A DNA stretch of 64,000 nucleotides from the NCBI GenBank assembly GCA_946405145.1, contig CAMJGE010000005.1:62001-126000 (forward strand). Reading direction: 5' to 3'. This stretch comes from an uncultured Prevotella sp. (GTDB lineage Bacteria; Bacteroidota; Bacteroidia; Bacteroidales; Bacteroidaceae). The first letter of the stretch is position 1. Every line of letters starts with the position of its first letter. Shown here piece by piece: positions 17,680 through 25,029 of the stretch. The notes under the pieces are model-generated. The model did not search any database. It saw only the letters and a list, made by a program, of their open reading frames with translations, and had not been told where the DNA came from. Position numbers and translations under genes: made by a program.

Positions 17680-18390
17680 ATGAAACGGGCTATTATTATT
17701 GGCGCATCGTCAGGTATCGGTTTCGAGGTGGCACGACAGCTCCTCGATGATGGTTGGAAGGTGGGAGTCGCAGCACGCCGTATGGATCTGCTTCAGACCA
17801 TCGGTAATGTGAGTGAGGCAGAGCAGATCGACGTCACCGATCCCAACGCTCCAGAACAGCTCCGCAGCATGATATCCCAGCTGGGAGGCATGGATCTGTT
17901 TATCTACACTGCAGGCATCGGTAAGCAGAATCGCGAGTTGGCGGAAGGCATCGAGGTTCAGACCACAGCGACCAACGGTGTAGGCTTTGTGCGGATGATA
18001 GGGGAGGCCTATCGCTATTTCGCAGAGAAAGGCGAGGGACATATCGTGGCAGTCACCTCCATTGCCGGCACCAAAGGGTTAGGACCCGCCCCAGCTTACT
18101 CAGCCACCAAGGCACTGCAGAATGTCTATCTCCAGGCGTTGGAGCAGCAGGCGCATGCACGCGGACTGGACATCTACTTCACCGACATCCGTCCAGGCTT
18201 TGTTGATACCGCCCTGTTGAATGGAGATTTCCACTATCCCATGCTGATGCAGCCCGGTATGGTAGCCCGTAAGATCATGCAGGCCATCAGGCACAGAAAG
18301 CATATCTGTGTCATAGATTGGAAATATCGCCTGCTCACGATGCTCTGGCGCCGCATCCCCCGCTTCATCTGGCGCCGCATGAAATTGTAA
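17680..18390 (+). CDS. Short-chain dehydrogenase/reductase
   Basis: 236 residues from the ATG at 17680; a longer frame from 17611 would run through the rplI terminator and is rejected. It has the nucleotide-binding GASSGIG, the YTAG motif (normally NAG) and the catalytic Tyr and Lys in YSATKAL. The Ser is in VTSIAG. The C-terminal helix WRRIPRFIWRRMKL is basic and aromatic, which suggests membrane association. The substrate is unknown. It is the last plus-strand gene before the smalltalk/HU unit on the other strand. Confidence 0.9.
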   Translation: MKRAIIIGASSGIGFEVARQLLDDGWKVGVAARRMDLLQTIGNVSEAEQIDVTDPNAPEQLRSMISQLGGMDLFIYTAGIGKQNRELAEGIEVQTTATNGVGFVRMIGEAYRYFAEKGEGHIVAVTSIAGTKGLGPAPAYSATKALQNVYLQALEQQAHARGLDIYFTDIRPGFVDTALLNGDFHYPMLMQPGMVARKIMQAIRHRKHICVIDWKYRLLTMLWRRIPRFIWRRMKL

Positions 18391-18448
18391 GGGCTAATAT
18401 TGATAGTAGTTAATAATCCCTATCTCCATGCATTTTCGTCGAGATAAC

Positions 18449-18478
18449 AAGAGAGGCACCCTTATCGGATGCCTCTCT
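18449..18478. terminator. Shared hairpin between convergent SDR and smalltalk/HU units
   Basis: AGAGAGGCA (18450-18458) pairs perfectly with TGCCTCTCT (18470-18478) around an 11-nt loop. There is no clear T tract on either side, so termination strength is uncertain. Confidence 0.55.
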
Positions 18479-18483
18479 CTCTT

Positions 18484-18585
18484 CTAATACCCCATACACG
18501 AGGTAGCTCCCAACGCGGTCAATACCGCCGTTGCAATTGATGCTATGATCTGCACCACAAACTTAAAAGTCTCCTTCTTAGTCAT
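18484..18585 (-). CDS. Smalltalk-type small protein (33 aa)
   Basis: ATG at 18585 to TAG at 18484-18486, 33 residues. The pattern MTKKETFKFVVQIIASI, then an Ala/Thr-rich hydrophobic helix ending in GATSCMGY, is that of the Bacteroidales smalltalk family: a Lys-rich start, one helix and a terminal TSC. The Cys may be lipidated. It lies 19 bp downstream of the HU-like gene on the same strand, its usual partner in this order. Function is unknown. Recognition is from pattern memory; the short length limits certainty. Confidence 0.75.
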   Translation of the reverse strand: MTKKETFKFVVQIIASIATAVLTALGATSCMGY

Positions 18586-18604
18586 AATGTTGAGTGTTTA
18601 GTGT

Positions 18605-19174
18605 TTAATCTCCTGAGGGCTGGTCGTAGTCAGGCTCTTCAACTGGAGGGGTAGGGGTGTTGCTGCCACCGTTACCGCCTGAGGTGCTACCACCGTTCTG
18701 CGACTGATTGCCGTTCTCGTTCTCGGGATCCTCCACCTCGCCAGAAGTTGAGGTCACACGCTTCACCTCTTTACCAGTGCGGTCGTAGCAGGTGATGAGG
18801 ATACCAGTGTTGGCAAGCTCATCCTTCAGATCAACCGATGGAGTGAAGATGATACGACGACTGGAGATCAGACCGGTCTTCACGTCCTCGACCTTCTCCA
18901 CAGACTTCGAACGGAGTCCGAATCGCATACTTCCCAGTCCGGGCAGAGCCACTGCGTGTCCTTCCGTAGCCCAGGCCTTAATCACCTCACCGGCTGCATC
19001 CCAGCAGGCCTTCATCACGCCCTGGCTCACGCCACTTCTAAGAGCTGCCTCACGGATCACCTTCTTCTGGTCGAGACTGGTGTAGAGCTCGGGTTTCAAC
19101 ACATAACGGTAAGAACCAGGATCGTTCTTGTCAAACTTCAGCAGACGTTCAACTGCCTTTACTTTTAATGCCAT
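18605..19174 (-). CDS. HU-like DNA-binding protein (HU-related, long form) with Gly/Ser/Pro tail
   Basis: 189 residues. An N-terminal extension (MALKVKAVERLLKF) comes before the HU/IHF fold (about 40-120; GHAVALPGLGSMRF is the beta-arm hairpin region). The last 50 residues are low complexity (NGNQSQNGGSTSGGNGGS, then Thr-Pro). This fits the Bacteroidales HU-related family rather than canonical HU of 90 residues. It forms a unit with the smalltalk gene downstream. Its promoter lies 172 bp upstream, leaving a long leader. Such pairs are often found near prophage-like or domesticated elements, but no other mobile gene is visible here. Confidence 0.88.
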   Translation of the reverse strand: MALKVKAVERLLKFDKNDPGSYRYVLKPELYTSLDQKKVIREAALRSGVSQGVMKACWDAAGEVIKAWATEGHAVALPGLGSMRFGLRSKSVEKVEDVKTGLISSRRIIFTPSVDLKDELANTGILITCYDRTGKEVKRVTSTSGEVEDPENENGNQSQNGGSTSGGNGGSNTPTPPVEEPDYDQPSGD

Positions 19175-19345
19175 AATGAATTTAAAATTTTAAGGGTGTA
19201 AATGTTTTTCCTCTTCCTTAAAACCTCTTCCTTAGTCCGTGTTTTCACGGTTTCACTATGAAAAACTTACTAGTGCACTTAGAAAAATTTTCTCTATAGT
19301 TATGCCGCAAATTTTGTTGCCTGATGTCATTTTTGAACAACGGTA

Positions 19346-19377
19346 CAAAGGTACGAATTTTTGGTGAATTAACCAAA
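19346..19377 (-). promoter_or_regulatory. Promoter of the HU-like/smalltalk unit
   Basis: Minus strand: TTTG (19374-19377), 20-bp spacer, TACCTTTG (19346-19353). The predicted leader of about 165 nt contains a small hairpin (CCGTG-TTTT-CACGG, near 19236-19249). Confidence 0.75.
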
Positions 19378-19425
19378 TTTTTAAGCGACTTTTTTCACTG
19401 AAAATCGAACTTTTTTTTGTGCGAG

Positions 19426-19623
19426 TTACCCACTTACCCACTTACCCACTTATGACAGGAATAATTTTGAGTTTTGTAGATAATAAAATTTAATATTATA
19501 TATTATATATAATATATAATATTAATATATAAATAGAAATATAGAATTTAATCCTTCTTCTTTATCCACCTTTCTCTCAGTACCTATAAAAAACCTTCTT
19601 GTCATAAGTGGGTAAGTGGGTAA
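19426..19623. repeat. Nested inverted repeat with 8-bp iterons around an A/T-only palindrome
   Basis: The left arm is three copies of TTACCCAC (19426-19449) plus TTATGAC (19450-19456). The right arm is GTCATAA (19601-19607) plus two copies of GTGGGTAA (19608-19623). Bases 19434-19456 and 19601-19623 are perfect 23-bp inverted repeats. Between them lies a 36-bp perfect palindrome made only of A and T (19490-19525). A DnaA-box-like TTATCCACC is at 19562-19570. The whole stretch 19175-19785 has no convincing gene. Confidence 0.8.
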
Positions 19624-19785
19624 GTTGAAAAGTAAAATCTTGTTACCACCAAGTACCCAGACTATATCAAAGAGCGAGTCCTGGCGCTTTATGATGCCGC
19701 TTATTGGTGGATACCAGTGTTCTTGCTGACGAGAACAGAGTCGCCATGCTGCGAGGGTGGGGATTAGCAATAAATAGCTAAATAT

Positions 19786-19817
19786 TTTGTATGTTACCTT
19801 ATTTATTCGTATCTTTG
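19786..19817 (+). promoter_or_regulatory. Promoter of the DMT permease gene
   Basis: TTTG (19786-19789), 20-bp spacer, TATCTTTG (19810-19817), 8 bp before the ATG at 19826; the transcript is nearly leaderless. Confidence 0.85.
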
Positions 19818-19825
19818 CACTCGTA

Positions 19826-20743
19826 ATGAGAAGTGATATATCCATATTTCAGAGACCTGTATGGGTGGTGGTGTTTGCCCTGACGGCTGCGATAGCCTGG
19901 GGATGGGCATTCCCACTGATTAAGATAGGCTTTAATGCTTTCGGTATCACAGCCGACATGACGGGTAGCAAGATGCTCTTTGCCGGTATCCGCTTTGCTG
20001 CGGCGGGAGGGATTGTACTGGCTGTGGCGCGCAGCAGCAGGCGTCCATTCGGTACGACTAAGAAGAGTGACTGGTGGTTTATTCTCGCCTTTGCGCTGAT
20101 GAACACAGCGCTTCACTATTTCTTCTTCTATGTTGGCATGTCGCACAGCGAGGGCTCAAGGGCTGCCATCCTAAACTCGCTGAGCACGTTTCTGGTGGTG
20201 CTGCTGGCTTGTGCCTGTTTCAAGAGCGACAAGCTGACTTCACGCAAGATTCTCGGCTGTACTGTTGGATTCAGCGGTATCCTTGCCTTGAATCTCGGTG
20301 GAGCAGAAAGTGGGCAGTTTACCTGGTTGGGCGACGGTATGATCATCCTGAATGCTATCTGTGGGGCTTGTGCCAACCTGATGACGCGTGGCTTGAGCCG
20401 ACGGATCAATGTCTTTGTGGGTACAGGCTACAGTCTCACCATCGGAGGCTTGATGCTCATCATCTTCGGACTGCTCTTTGAGGGTAGGCTGCCTCAGGTG
20501 AATATGCTCGGCATGATCTGTCTCTTGTTGCTGATTGCCATCTCTGCCGTTGGATTTGCGCTGTATAACAAACTGCTGAGTTGCAATCCTGTGGGCAAGG
20601 TAGCCATCTACAATTCTCTGATTCCCATTGTGGGGGCTGTTACCTCGTGCCTCTGCCTCGGTGAGACCTTCTATGCGAAGTATGCACTCGCCGGAGGTCT
20701 TGCGGCACTCGGCATCTATATGATCAATAAGGGTAAGAACTGA
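19826..20743 (+). CDS. EamA/DMT-family permease
   Basis: 305 residues from the ATG at 19826; an upstream in-frame TTG at 19787 lies inside the promoter and is rejected. Ten hydrophobic helices in two EamA halves are seen (FALTAAIAWGWAFPLIKIGF in the first, WLGDGMIILNAICGACANLM in the second). The family moves metabolites across the inner membrane, often amino acids or nucleotides outward; the substrate is not predictable. It is a single gene convergent with the C1 peptidase gene 12 bp away. Confidence 0.9.
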   Translation: MRSDISIFQRPVWVVVFALTAAIAWGWAFPLIKIGFNAFGITADMTGSKMLFAGIRFAAAGGIVLAVARSSRRPFGTTKKSDWWFILAFALMNTALHYFFFYVGMSHSEGSRAAILNSLSTFLVVLLACACFKSDKLTSRKILGCTVGFSGILALNLGGAESGQFTWLGDGMIILNAICGACANLMTRGLSRRINVFVGTGYSLTIGGLMLIIFGLLFEGRLPQVNMLGMICLLLLIAISAVGFALYNKLLSCNPVGKVAIYNSLIPIVGAVTSCLCLGETFYAKYALAGGLAALGIYMINKGKN

Positions 20744-20755
20744 TATTTTACTGTT

Positions 20756-21850
20756 TTATTTGATAAATCCCTTAGGAAGTGCATTCCGATTAAGGAACAG
20801 ATAGGTGGTGTTCAGGGCGATATAGTCGCGTGACATATACCAGATACCTTTATATTGACCGGTCTCACCCCATGAGTTCTTTACCATATAATAGGGTTTG
20901 CCCTGCTCGTCAACTGCCTTGCCATAGATAAGCATCACATGATCATAGGTGAACTGCCAATTGTCCCACTGCTCCTGGCGCAAGGCCTGTGTGGGTTCAA
21001 CACCATCAGGCAGCATGGCAAGTCCTGTGCGGGTGAAGTCACCTGACACATCGCCACCCCAGGCTACGGTATAGCCTGCATCCAGCGCTTTGTCGAGAAC
21101 AGTCATCAGTTGTTCTATAGGTATGTTATAGCTGGGTTTCAGTCGCCATTTGTAGGGTGCCTCGATGACGAACCACTTGCCAAACGGATGATGTGTGTAA
21201 CTGGTCAGACTCACATAATCGTCAAGGTTCAGTCCGAGACTCTCAGCAAACGATTTCGGGGTATAGGTCTTGCCGTCATACGTGAATGTTTCCGGGCAGC
21301 GACCTACATATTGCTCGATGACTGCCTGAACGCTATCTTTCCAGTGTGGCAGGGGAGTCTTTGCATCCTTAACCACTGCTCGTCTCACCATTTGTTCCAA
21401 CTCAGGGAAGAATACCTTGAAGTTTGCCAGCGAATCGCCTGTTAGTGAACCAGGTGCAGGCATCGCATCTTCCGGACAGATGCCATGATGCCGAATCACC
21501 TCGAGCACATCGTCGCATGAGCCGCCTTCAGAAATCTGGCTAAAACCGTGCATTCGTACGTAATGCGTAGCGTTGTCCATATAATCTTTATTCACTACAA
21601 ACATCTCGCACAGGTCATAAGTCTTGCCTGTCTGTCGTAGAATCTCACTCTCAAAGTAGCCCAGTGTGGCAAAATCCCAACAGGTACCACTACGATATTG
21701 GTTTTTCACGCTTGTTATCGGAAGTTCCTTTACTGTTGTGAATGTCTTCTTTACGTCAGAGACTTTTGCGTTTCTCTGCAAATTCTCTTGGGCCTCTGCT
21801 GTGATGGCCAAGAGTAAAGCAGCTGTCAAGATTACTTTTTTCATATTCAT
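20756..21850 (-). CDS. Exported C1-family (papain/bleomycin hydrolase-like) cysteine peptidase
   Basis: 364 residues from the ATG at 21850 (a second ATG at 21844 is possible). The frame continues upstream through the promoter and is not counted. A clear signal peptide (KKVILTAALLLAITAEAQ) predicts export. The catalytic Cys is in QYRSGTCWDFA, His in YDHVMLIYG and Asn in VKNSWGE, the complete papain triad. Spacing and the N-terminal layout resemble aminopeptidase C/bleomycin hydrolase rather than classical papain. It probably degrades peptides in the periplasm. Confidence 0.92.
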   Translation of the reverse strand: MNMKKVILTAALLLAITAEAQENLQRNAKVSDVKKTFTTVKELPITSVKNQYRSGTCWDFATLGYFESEILRQTGKTYDLCEMFVVNKDYMDNATHYVRMHGFSQISEGGSCDDVLEVIRHHGICPEDAMPAPGSLTGDSLANFKVFFPELEQMVRRAVVKDAKTPLPHWKDSVQAVIEQYVGRCPETFTYDGKTYTPKSFAESLGLNLDDYVSLTSYTHHPFGKWFVIEAPYKWRLKPSYNIPIEQLMTVLDKALDAGYTVAWGGDVSGDFTRTGLAMLPDGVEPTQALRQEQWDNWQFTYDHVMLIYGKAVDEQGKPYYMVKNSWGETGQYKGIWYMSRDYIALNTTYLFLNRNALPKGFIK

Positions 21851-21863
21851 CGCTTTTGTTGGG

Positions 21864-21895
21864 CAAAGGTAGATATTATTTCTGAAACGGGCAAC
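21864..21895 (-). promoter_or_regulatory. Promoter of the C1 peptidase gene
   Basis: Minus strand GTTG (21892-21895), 20-bp spacer, TACCTTTG (21864-21871). It is back to back with the SGNH hydrolase promoter. Confidence 0.75.
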
Positions 21896-21910
21896 ATATT
21901 TCCGGAAAAA

Positions 21911-21942
21911 CTTGCAAGAACCAAATAAAAACAATACTTTTG
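21911..21942 (+). promoter_or_regulatory. Promoter of the SGNH hydrolase gene
   Basis: CTTG (21911-21914), 20-bp spacer, TACTTTTG (21935-21942), 31 bp before the ATG. Confidence 0.75.
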
Positions 21943-21973
21943 CAGGCAGAACATTTAAAAACAATAGAAGGAA

Positions 21974-23122
21974 ATGACAACCGACAAAAACAAATGGGTG
22001 GCATGCTGGGGGAATGCCACATCAATTACTAACCGTTGTGAAGCTACATTTGCCAAGGATCTCACGCTGCGCTATCCCATCAGGATGTGTTTCAGCGGCA
22101 CGATGCTTCGTTTCCGTTTCTCTAACCTGACTGGTACTGAACCCGTAGAACTTACGAAAGTGTTTGTTGGGCATACCCCAATCACTTTTGGCGGGAAGAC
22201 CAGTGTGAGTCTGATGCCTGGCTCTGAAACAGAGAGTGATGCTATCAGCTATGACGTACATCGCGGCGATACTATCGCGGTGAGTATCTATCTGGCCGGA
22301 TTCACTCAGATGAACAGTGGTACACTTGTTACCGGTCCGCTCTCTAAGGGGTTCTATGCCTATGGCGACTATGCAGAAGCCGATGAACTGCCGCTTGACC
22401 TGACGCGACATACCAACTGGTTCTACTTCCTGAACACCATTGATGTACTGACATCAGCTGAGAATCGTGCTATCGTGTGCTATGGTGACTCCATTACGGC
22501 TCAGTCATGGCCTGACTATATGGCACAGATGGCTCTTGGCTCCAATGTGGCTATCATACGTCGTGCCGTCAGTGGCACACGCATACTGCGTCAGTATGAC
22601 TGCATCACCTATCAGGCATACGGCTTGAAGGGTGCTACGCGCTTTCCCATTGAGATGAATGTGGCTGGTGCTACAGATGTCATCATCCAGCACGGTATTA
22701 ATGATATCATCCATCCAGTAGGCGCTGATGTCAATCCCTTCCGCCCTTGGAGTGATCTGCCAACAGTAGAGGAGATGGAGCAGGGGGTGGAAAATATCTA
22801 TGTAAAACCGGCTAAGGAGATGGGACTGAAGGTATGGAGCGGTACGCTGCTGCCCATCTTCGGTTGGCGCACCTATAATGAAAAGCGTGATGAGATGCGA
22901 CAGCAGTTCAATGAGTGGTTACGCACATCGCCTATCTTCGACGGGTGTATCGATTTTGATGCTGCCGTTCGTAGCACTACCAATCCCAAAGCCTTTGCAG
23001 AGGGTTTTGACAGTGGTGATCATCTGCATCCAAGTGAACGTGCCTACGAGGCTATGGCGCAGGCAGCTGTTCATAAGCTGATACGCCATATGCCTCGATA
23101 TGATCACGAAGAGTTTTATTAA
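21974..23122 (+). CDS. SGNH/GDSL-type esterase
   Basis: 382 residues. An N-terminal beta-rich region (about 1-150) precedes an SGNH hydrolase domain: block I YGDSIT with the nucleophile Ser, a GT loop, block III HGIND, and block V DHLHPSERAY with catalytic Asp and His. No signal peptide is seen, so it is probably cytoplasmic. Bacteroidetes SGNH enzymes often deacetylate plant polysaccharide fragments; the neighbouring GH13 enzyme suggests carbohydrate use, but the substrate is unknown. The stop overlaps the convergent GH13 gene by 4 bp. Confidence 0.9.
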   Translation: MTTDKNKWVACWGNATSITNRCEATFAKDLTLRYPIRMCFSGTMLRFRFSNLTGTEPVELTKVFVGHTPITFGGKTSVSLMPGSETESDAISYDVHRGDTIAVSIYLAGFTQMNSGTLVTGPLSKGFYAYGDYAEADELPLDLTRHTNWFYFLNTIDVLTSAENRAIVCYGDSITAQSWPDYMAQMALGSNVAIIRRAVSGTRILRQYDCITYQAYGLKGATRFPIEMNVAGATDVIIQHGINDIIHPVGADVNPFRPWSDLPTVEEMEQGVENIYVKPAKEMGLKVWSGTLLPIFGWRTYNEKRDEMRQQFNEWLRTSPIFDGCIDFDAAVRSTTNPKAFAEGFDSGDHLHPSERAYEAMAQAAVHKLIRHMPRYDHEEFY

Positions 23123-24867
23123 TTGAGTTTTACAATAGCATAAGATGTGGCAGGCATATGAATCGTCATATTGCCTGTCTTTTTGTTGTGGGTGATACTG
23201 AAGCGGTCGCCTGCTAACAACTTGGTTTTGTTGAACTTAACGTTGATGTTGAAAGTGGCATCAGAAGCCTTTGCCCTTGGATTCAGCATCACCAGCACTA
23301 CATCTTTACCTGCTGCACGAGCATAGACAAAGGGGTAGGGATCGGCGGCATCCTCACCAGGATAGATGGGCACAAACTCCGCATAGTTGGCGAGTGCCGG
23401 CTCACTGTGGCGTAAAGCGATGAGTTGACGAGTCTTATTAAGCAGTGAGTTGGGGTTCTTCTCCTGTGCTGCTACATTGGGGGCGTCGGGAGCAGGATCG
23501 ACAGGCAGATACAAGTTGGCAGCATCGCCAGAAGAGAAACCTAAGTTCTTGTCTGAGCTCCATTGCATCGGGGTACGTGCACCATTACGTGGCTGATAGG
23601 CACCCTCTACCTGTGGCCAGTCTTTGGGTAACTGTCGCATGCCGATCTCGTTGCCATAATAAAGGAAAGGTACACCTGGCATCGTGAAGCCAAAGGCATA
23701 GATAATCTCCAGCTCCTTATCAGTACGCTTATTACCCAGACGGGCATTGTCGTGATTACCCAGCGGCAGACTGATATAGCCCTTACCTGCGGTCTTCTCA
23801 TACTGATCCATATAACTCTTCAGGAAATCTGCTACAGAACCTTTTCCTTCTGCATCAAAGTAACTGTGTCCCTCGCTGACACCATTGAGGATACGCCAAC
23901 TCTCCTTTTGGAACAGGTCGTTGTAGCCCTTGAACCAGTGGAAGAAATCTACGTGGAAGCAGTTGTCGAGGGCATCGGCAGGATATGACCATTCCGCTAC
24001 CATGAATCCACGTGGGTATTCCTTTTCAAGCAGCTGACGGATCTCACGCCAGAAGAGTTTCGTCTCGTTCTCATTGGTATTATAGAACTGCTCATTGCCT
24101 CTCACACGACGTGTCTTAACCAATGCACCAGCCATGTCTGCACGGAAGCCGTCGGCACCCATATCCATCCAGAAACGGAGTACGTTCTTCAGGTCCTCAC
24201 GCATCGCCAGTACATCGGGATGGTTGGTGGGCAACTGCCACTTCTGATTCGGGTCGGGATTAGCGAAGCCGAAGTTCAGAGCAGGCTGGCACCAGTAGAA
24301 GTTACGCATAAACTGACCGTTACGCTGTCCGTAGCCCTTTACAAACTGACCTGCAAACTCGAATGGGGGATCCACCCAGTTCGTCTCCGTCCAGATATAA
24401 TAGTTGGAGTATTTGTTCTTTTCTTGCTTCTGGGAAGCTACAAACCATGGGTGATCGATGGCTGTATAGCTGATGACATAGTCGAAGATGACATGCATGC
24501 CTCGTTTGTGAGCTTCCTCGAAGAGCTGCTTGGCATCATCGTTAGTACCATAGCGCGGTGCAATCTTGTAATAGTCGCGGATGTCGTAGCCAGCATCGTA
24601 GAAAGGCGAATCGAAGAAGGGGTTGAACCAGATGGCATCCACACCGAGGCTCTTCACATAGTCGAGCTTACTGATGATTCCCTGAATGTCGCCAATGCCG
24701 TCGCCGTCAGAGTCGCAGAAAGTCTGCGGATAGATTTGATAGAATACCGCATTCTTTGCCCAATCAGGCATCTTGGGTATTTCATACTTACCTGTGATGG
24801 TCTGTGCCGAAGCAAGCATCATCATCATGCTTAACACGAATAGTGATAATTTTCGTTTTGTGTTCAT
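23119..24867 (-). CDS. Exported GH13 alpha-amylase-family glycoside hydrolase
   Basis: 582 residues from the ATG at 24867; the frame extends upstream through the promoter and is not counted. A signal peptide (KLSLFVLSMMMMLASAQ) predicts periplasmic or surface location. The GH13 barrel is complete: nucleophile Asp244 (GADGFRAD), acid/base Glu292 (MVAEW) and transition-state Asp373 (LGNHDNARLG). A C-terminal beta domain follows. QIYPQTFCDSDGDGIGDIQGI is the usual N-terminal signature of oligosaccharide-acting members. It probably hydrolyses maltodextrins; exact bond specificity is not clear. It is divergent from a membrane AraC-type regulator, its likely controller. Confidence 0.93.
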   Translation of the reverse strand: MNTKRKLSLFVLSMMMMLASAQTITGKYEIPKMPDWAKNAVFYQIYPQTFCDSDGDGIGDIQGIISKLDYVKSLGVDAIWFNPFFDSPFYDAGYDIRDYYKIAPRYGTNDDAKQLFEEAHKRGMHVIFDYVISYTAIDHPWFVASQKQEKNKYSNYYIWTETNWVDPPFEFAGQFVKGYGQRNGQFMRNFYWCQPALNFGFANPDPNQKWQLPTNHPDVLAMREDLKNVLRFWMDMGADGFRADMAGALVKTRRVRGNEQFYNTNENETKLFWREIRQLLEKEYPRGFMVAEWSYPADALDNCFHVDFFHWFKGYNDLFQKESWRILNGVSEGHSYFDAEGKGSVADFLKSYMDQYEKTAGKGYISLPLGNHDNARLGNKRTDKELEIIYAFGFTMPGVPFLYYGNEIGMRQLPKDWPQVEGAYQPRNGARTPMQWSSDKNLGFSSGDAANLYLPVDPAPDAPNVAAQEKNPNSLLNKTRQLIALRHSEPALANYAEFVPIYPGEDAADPYPFVYARAAGKDVVLVMLNPRAKASDATFNINVKFNKTKLLAGDRFSITHNKKTGNMTIHMPATSYAIVKLN

Positions 24868-24908
24868 AAGTAAAAATGGTTTTGGAGTAATAAGTAAAGT
24901 TCTGGATG

Positions 24909-24940
24909 CAAAGGTAAATAAAAATGCAGAATATACCAAG
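24909..24940 (-). promoter_or_regulatory. Promoter of the GH13 gene
   Basis: Minus strand CTTG (24937-24940), 20-bp spacer, TACCTTTG (24909-24916). The 5' leader is about 35 nt. Confidence 0.75.
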
Positions 24941-24976
24941 AATAATCGGTTATTTTGCCAGTTTTTTTGCATTTTT

Positions 24977-25008
24977 CTTGTATATGTTCAAAAATAGTAG
25001 TATTTTTG
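24977..25008 (+). promoter_or_regulatory. Promoter of the membrane AraC-type regulator gene
   Basis: CTTG (24977-24980), 20-bp spacer, TATTTTTG (25001-25008). It is back to back with the GH13 promoter; only 36 bp separate the two -33 elements. Confidence 0.75.
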
Positions 25009-25029
25009 TGGCTGATTAGAAAATAGGAG

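Noticed and set aside
19426..19623. Firm call of a chromosomal replication origin
   Set aside because: Only one DnaA-box-like site with a mismatch, no dnaA or other origin-linked gene nearby, and no skew data; kept as a finding only.
19522..19845. Minus-strand frame of 107 codons between HU and the DMT permease
   Set aside because: It covers the DMT promoter and the AT-rich palindrome region, has no domain, and no promoter at its 5' side.
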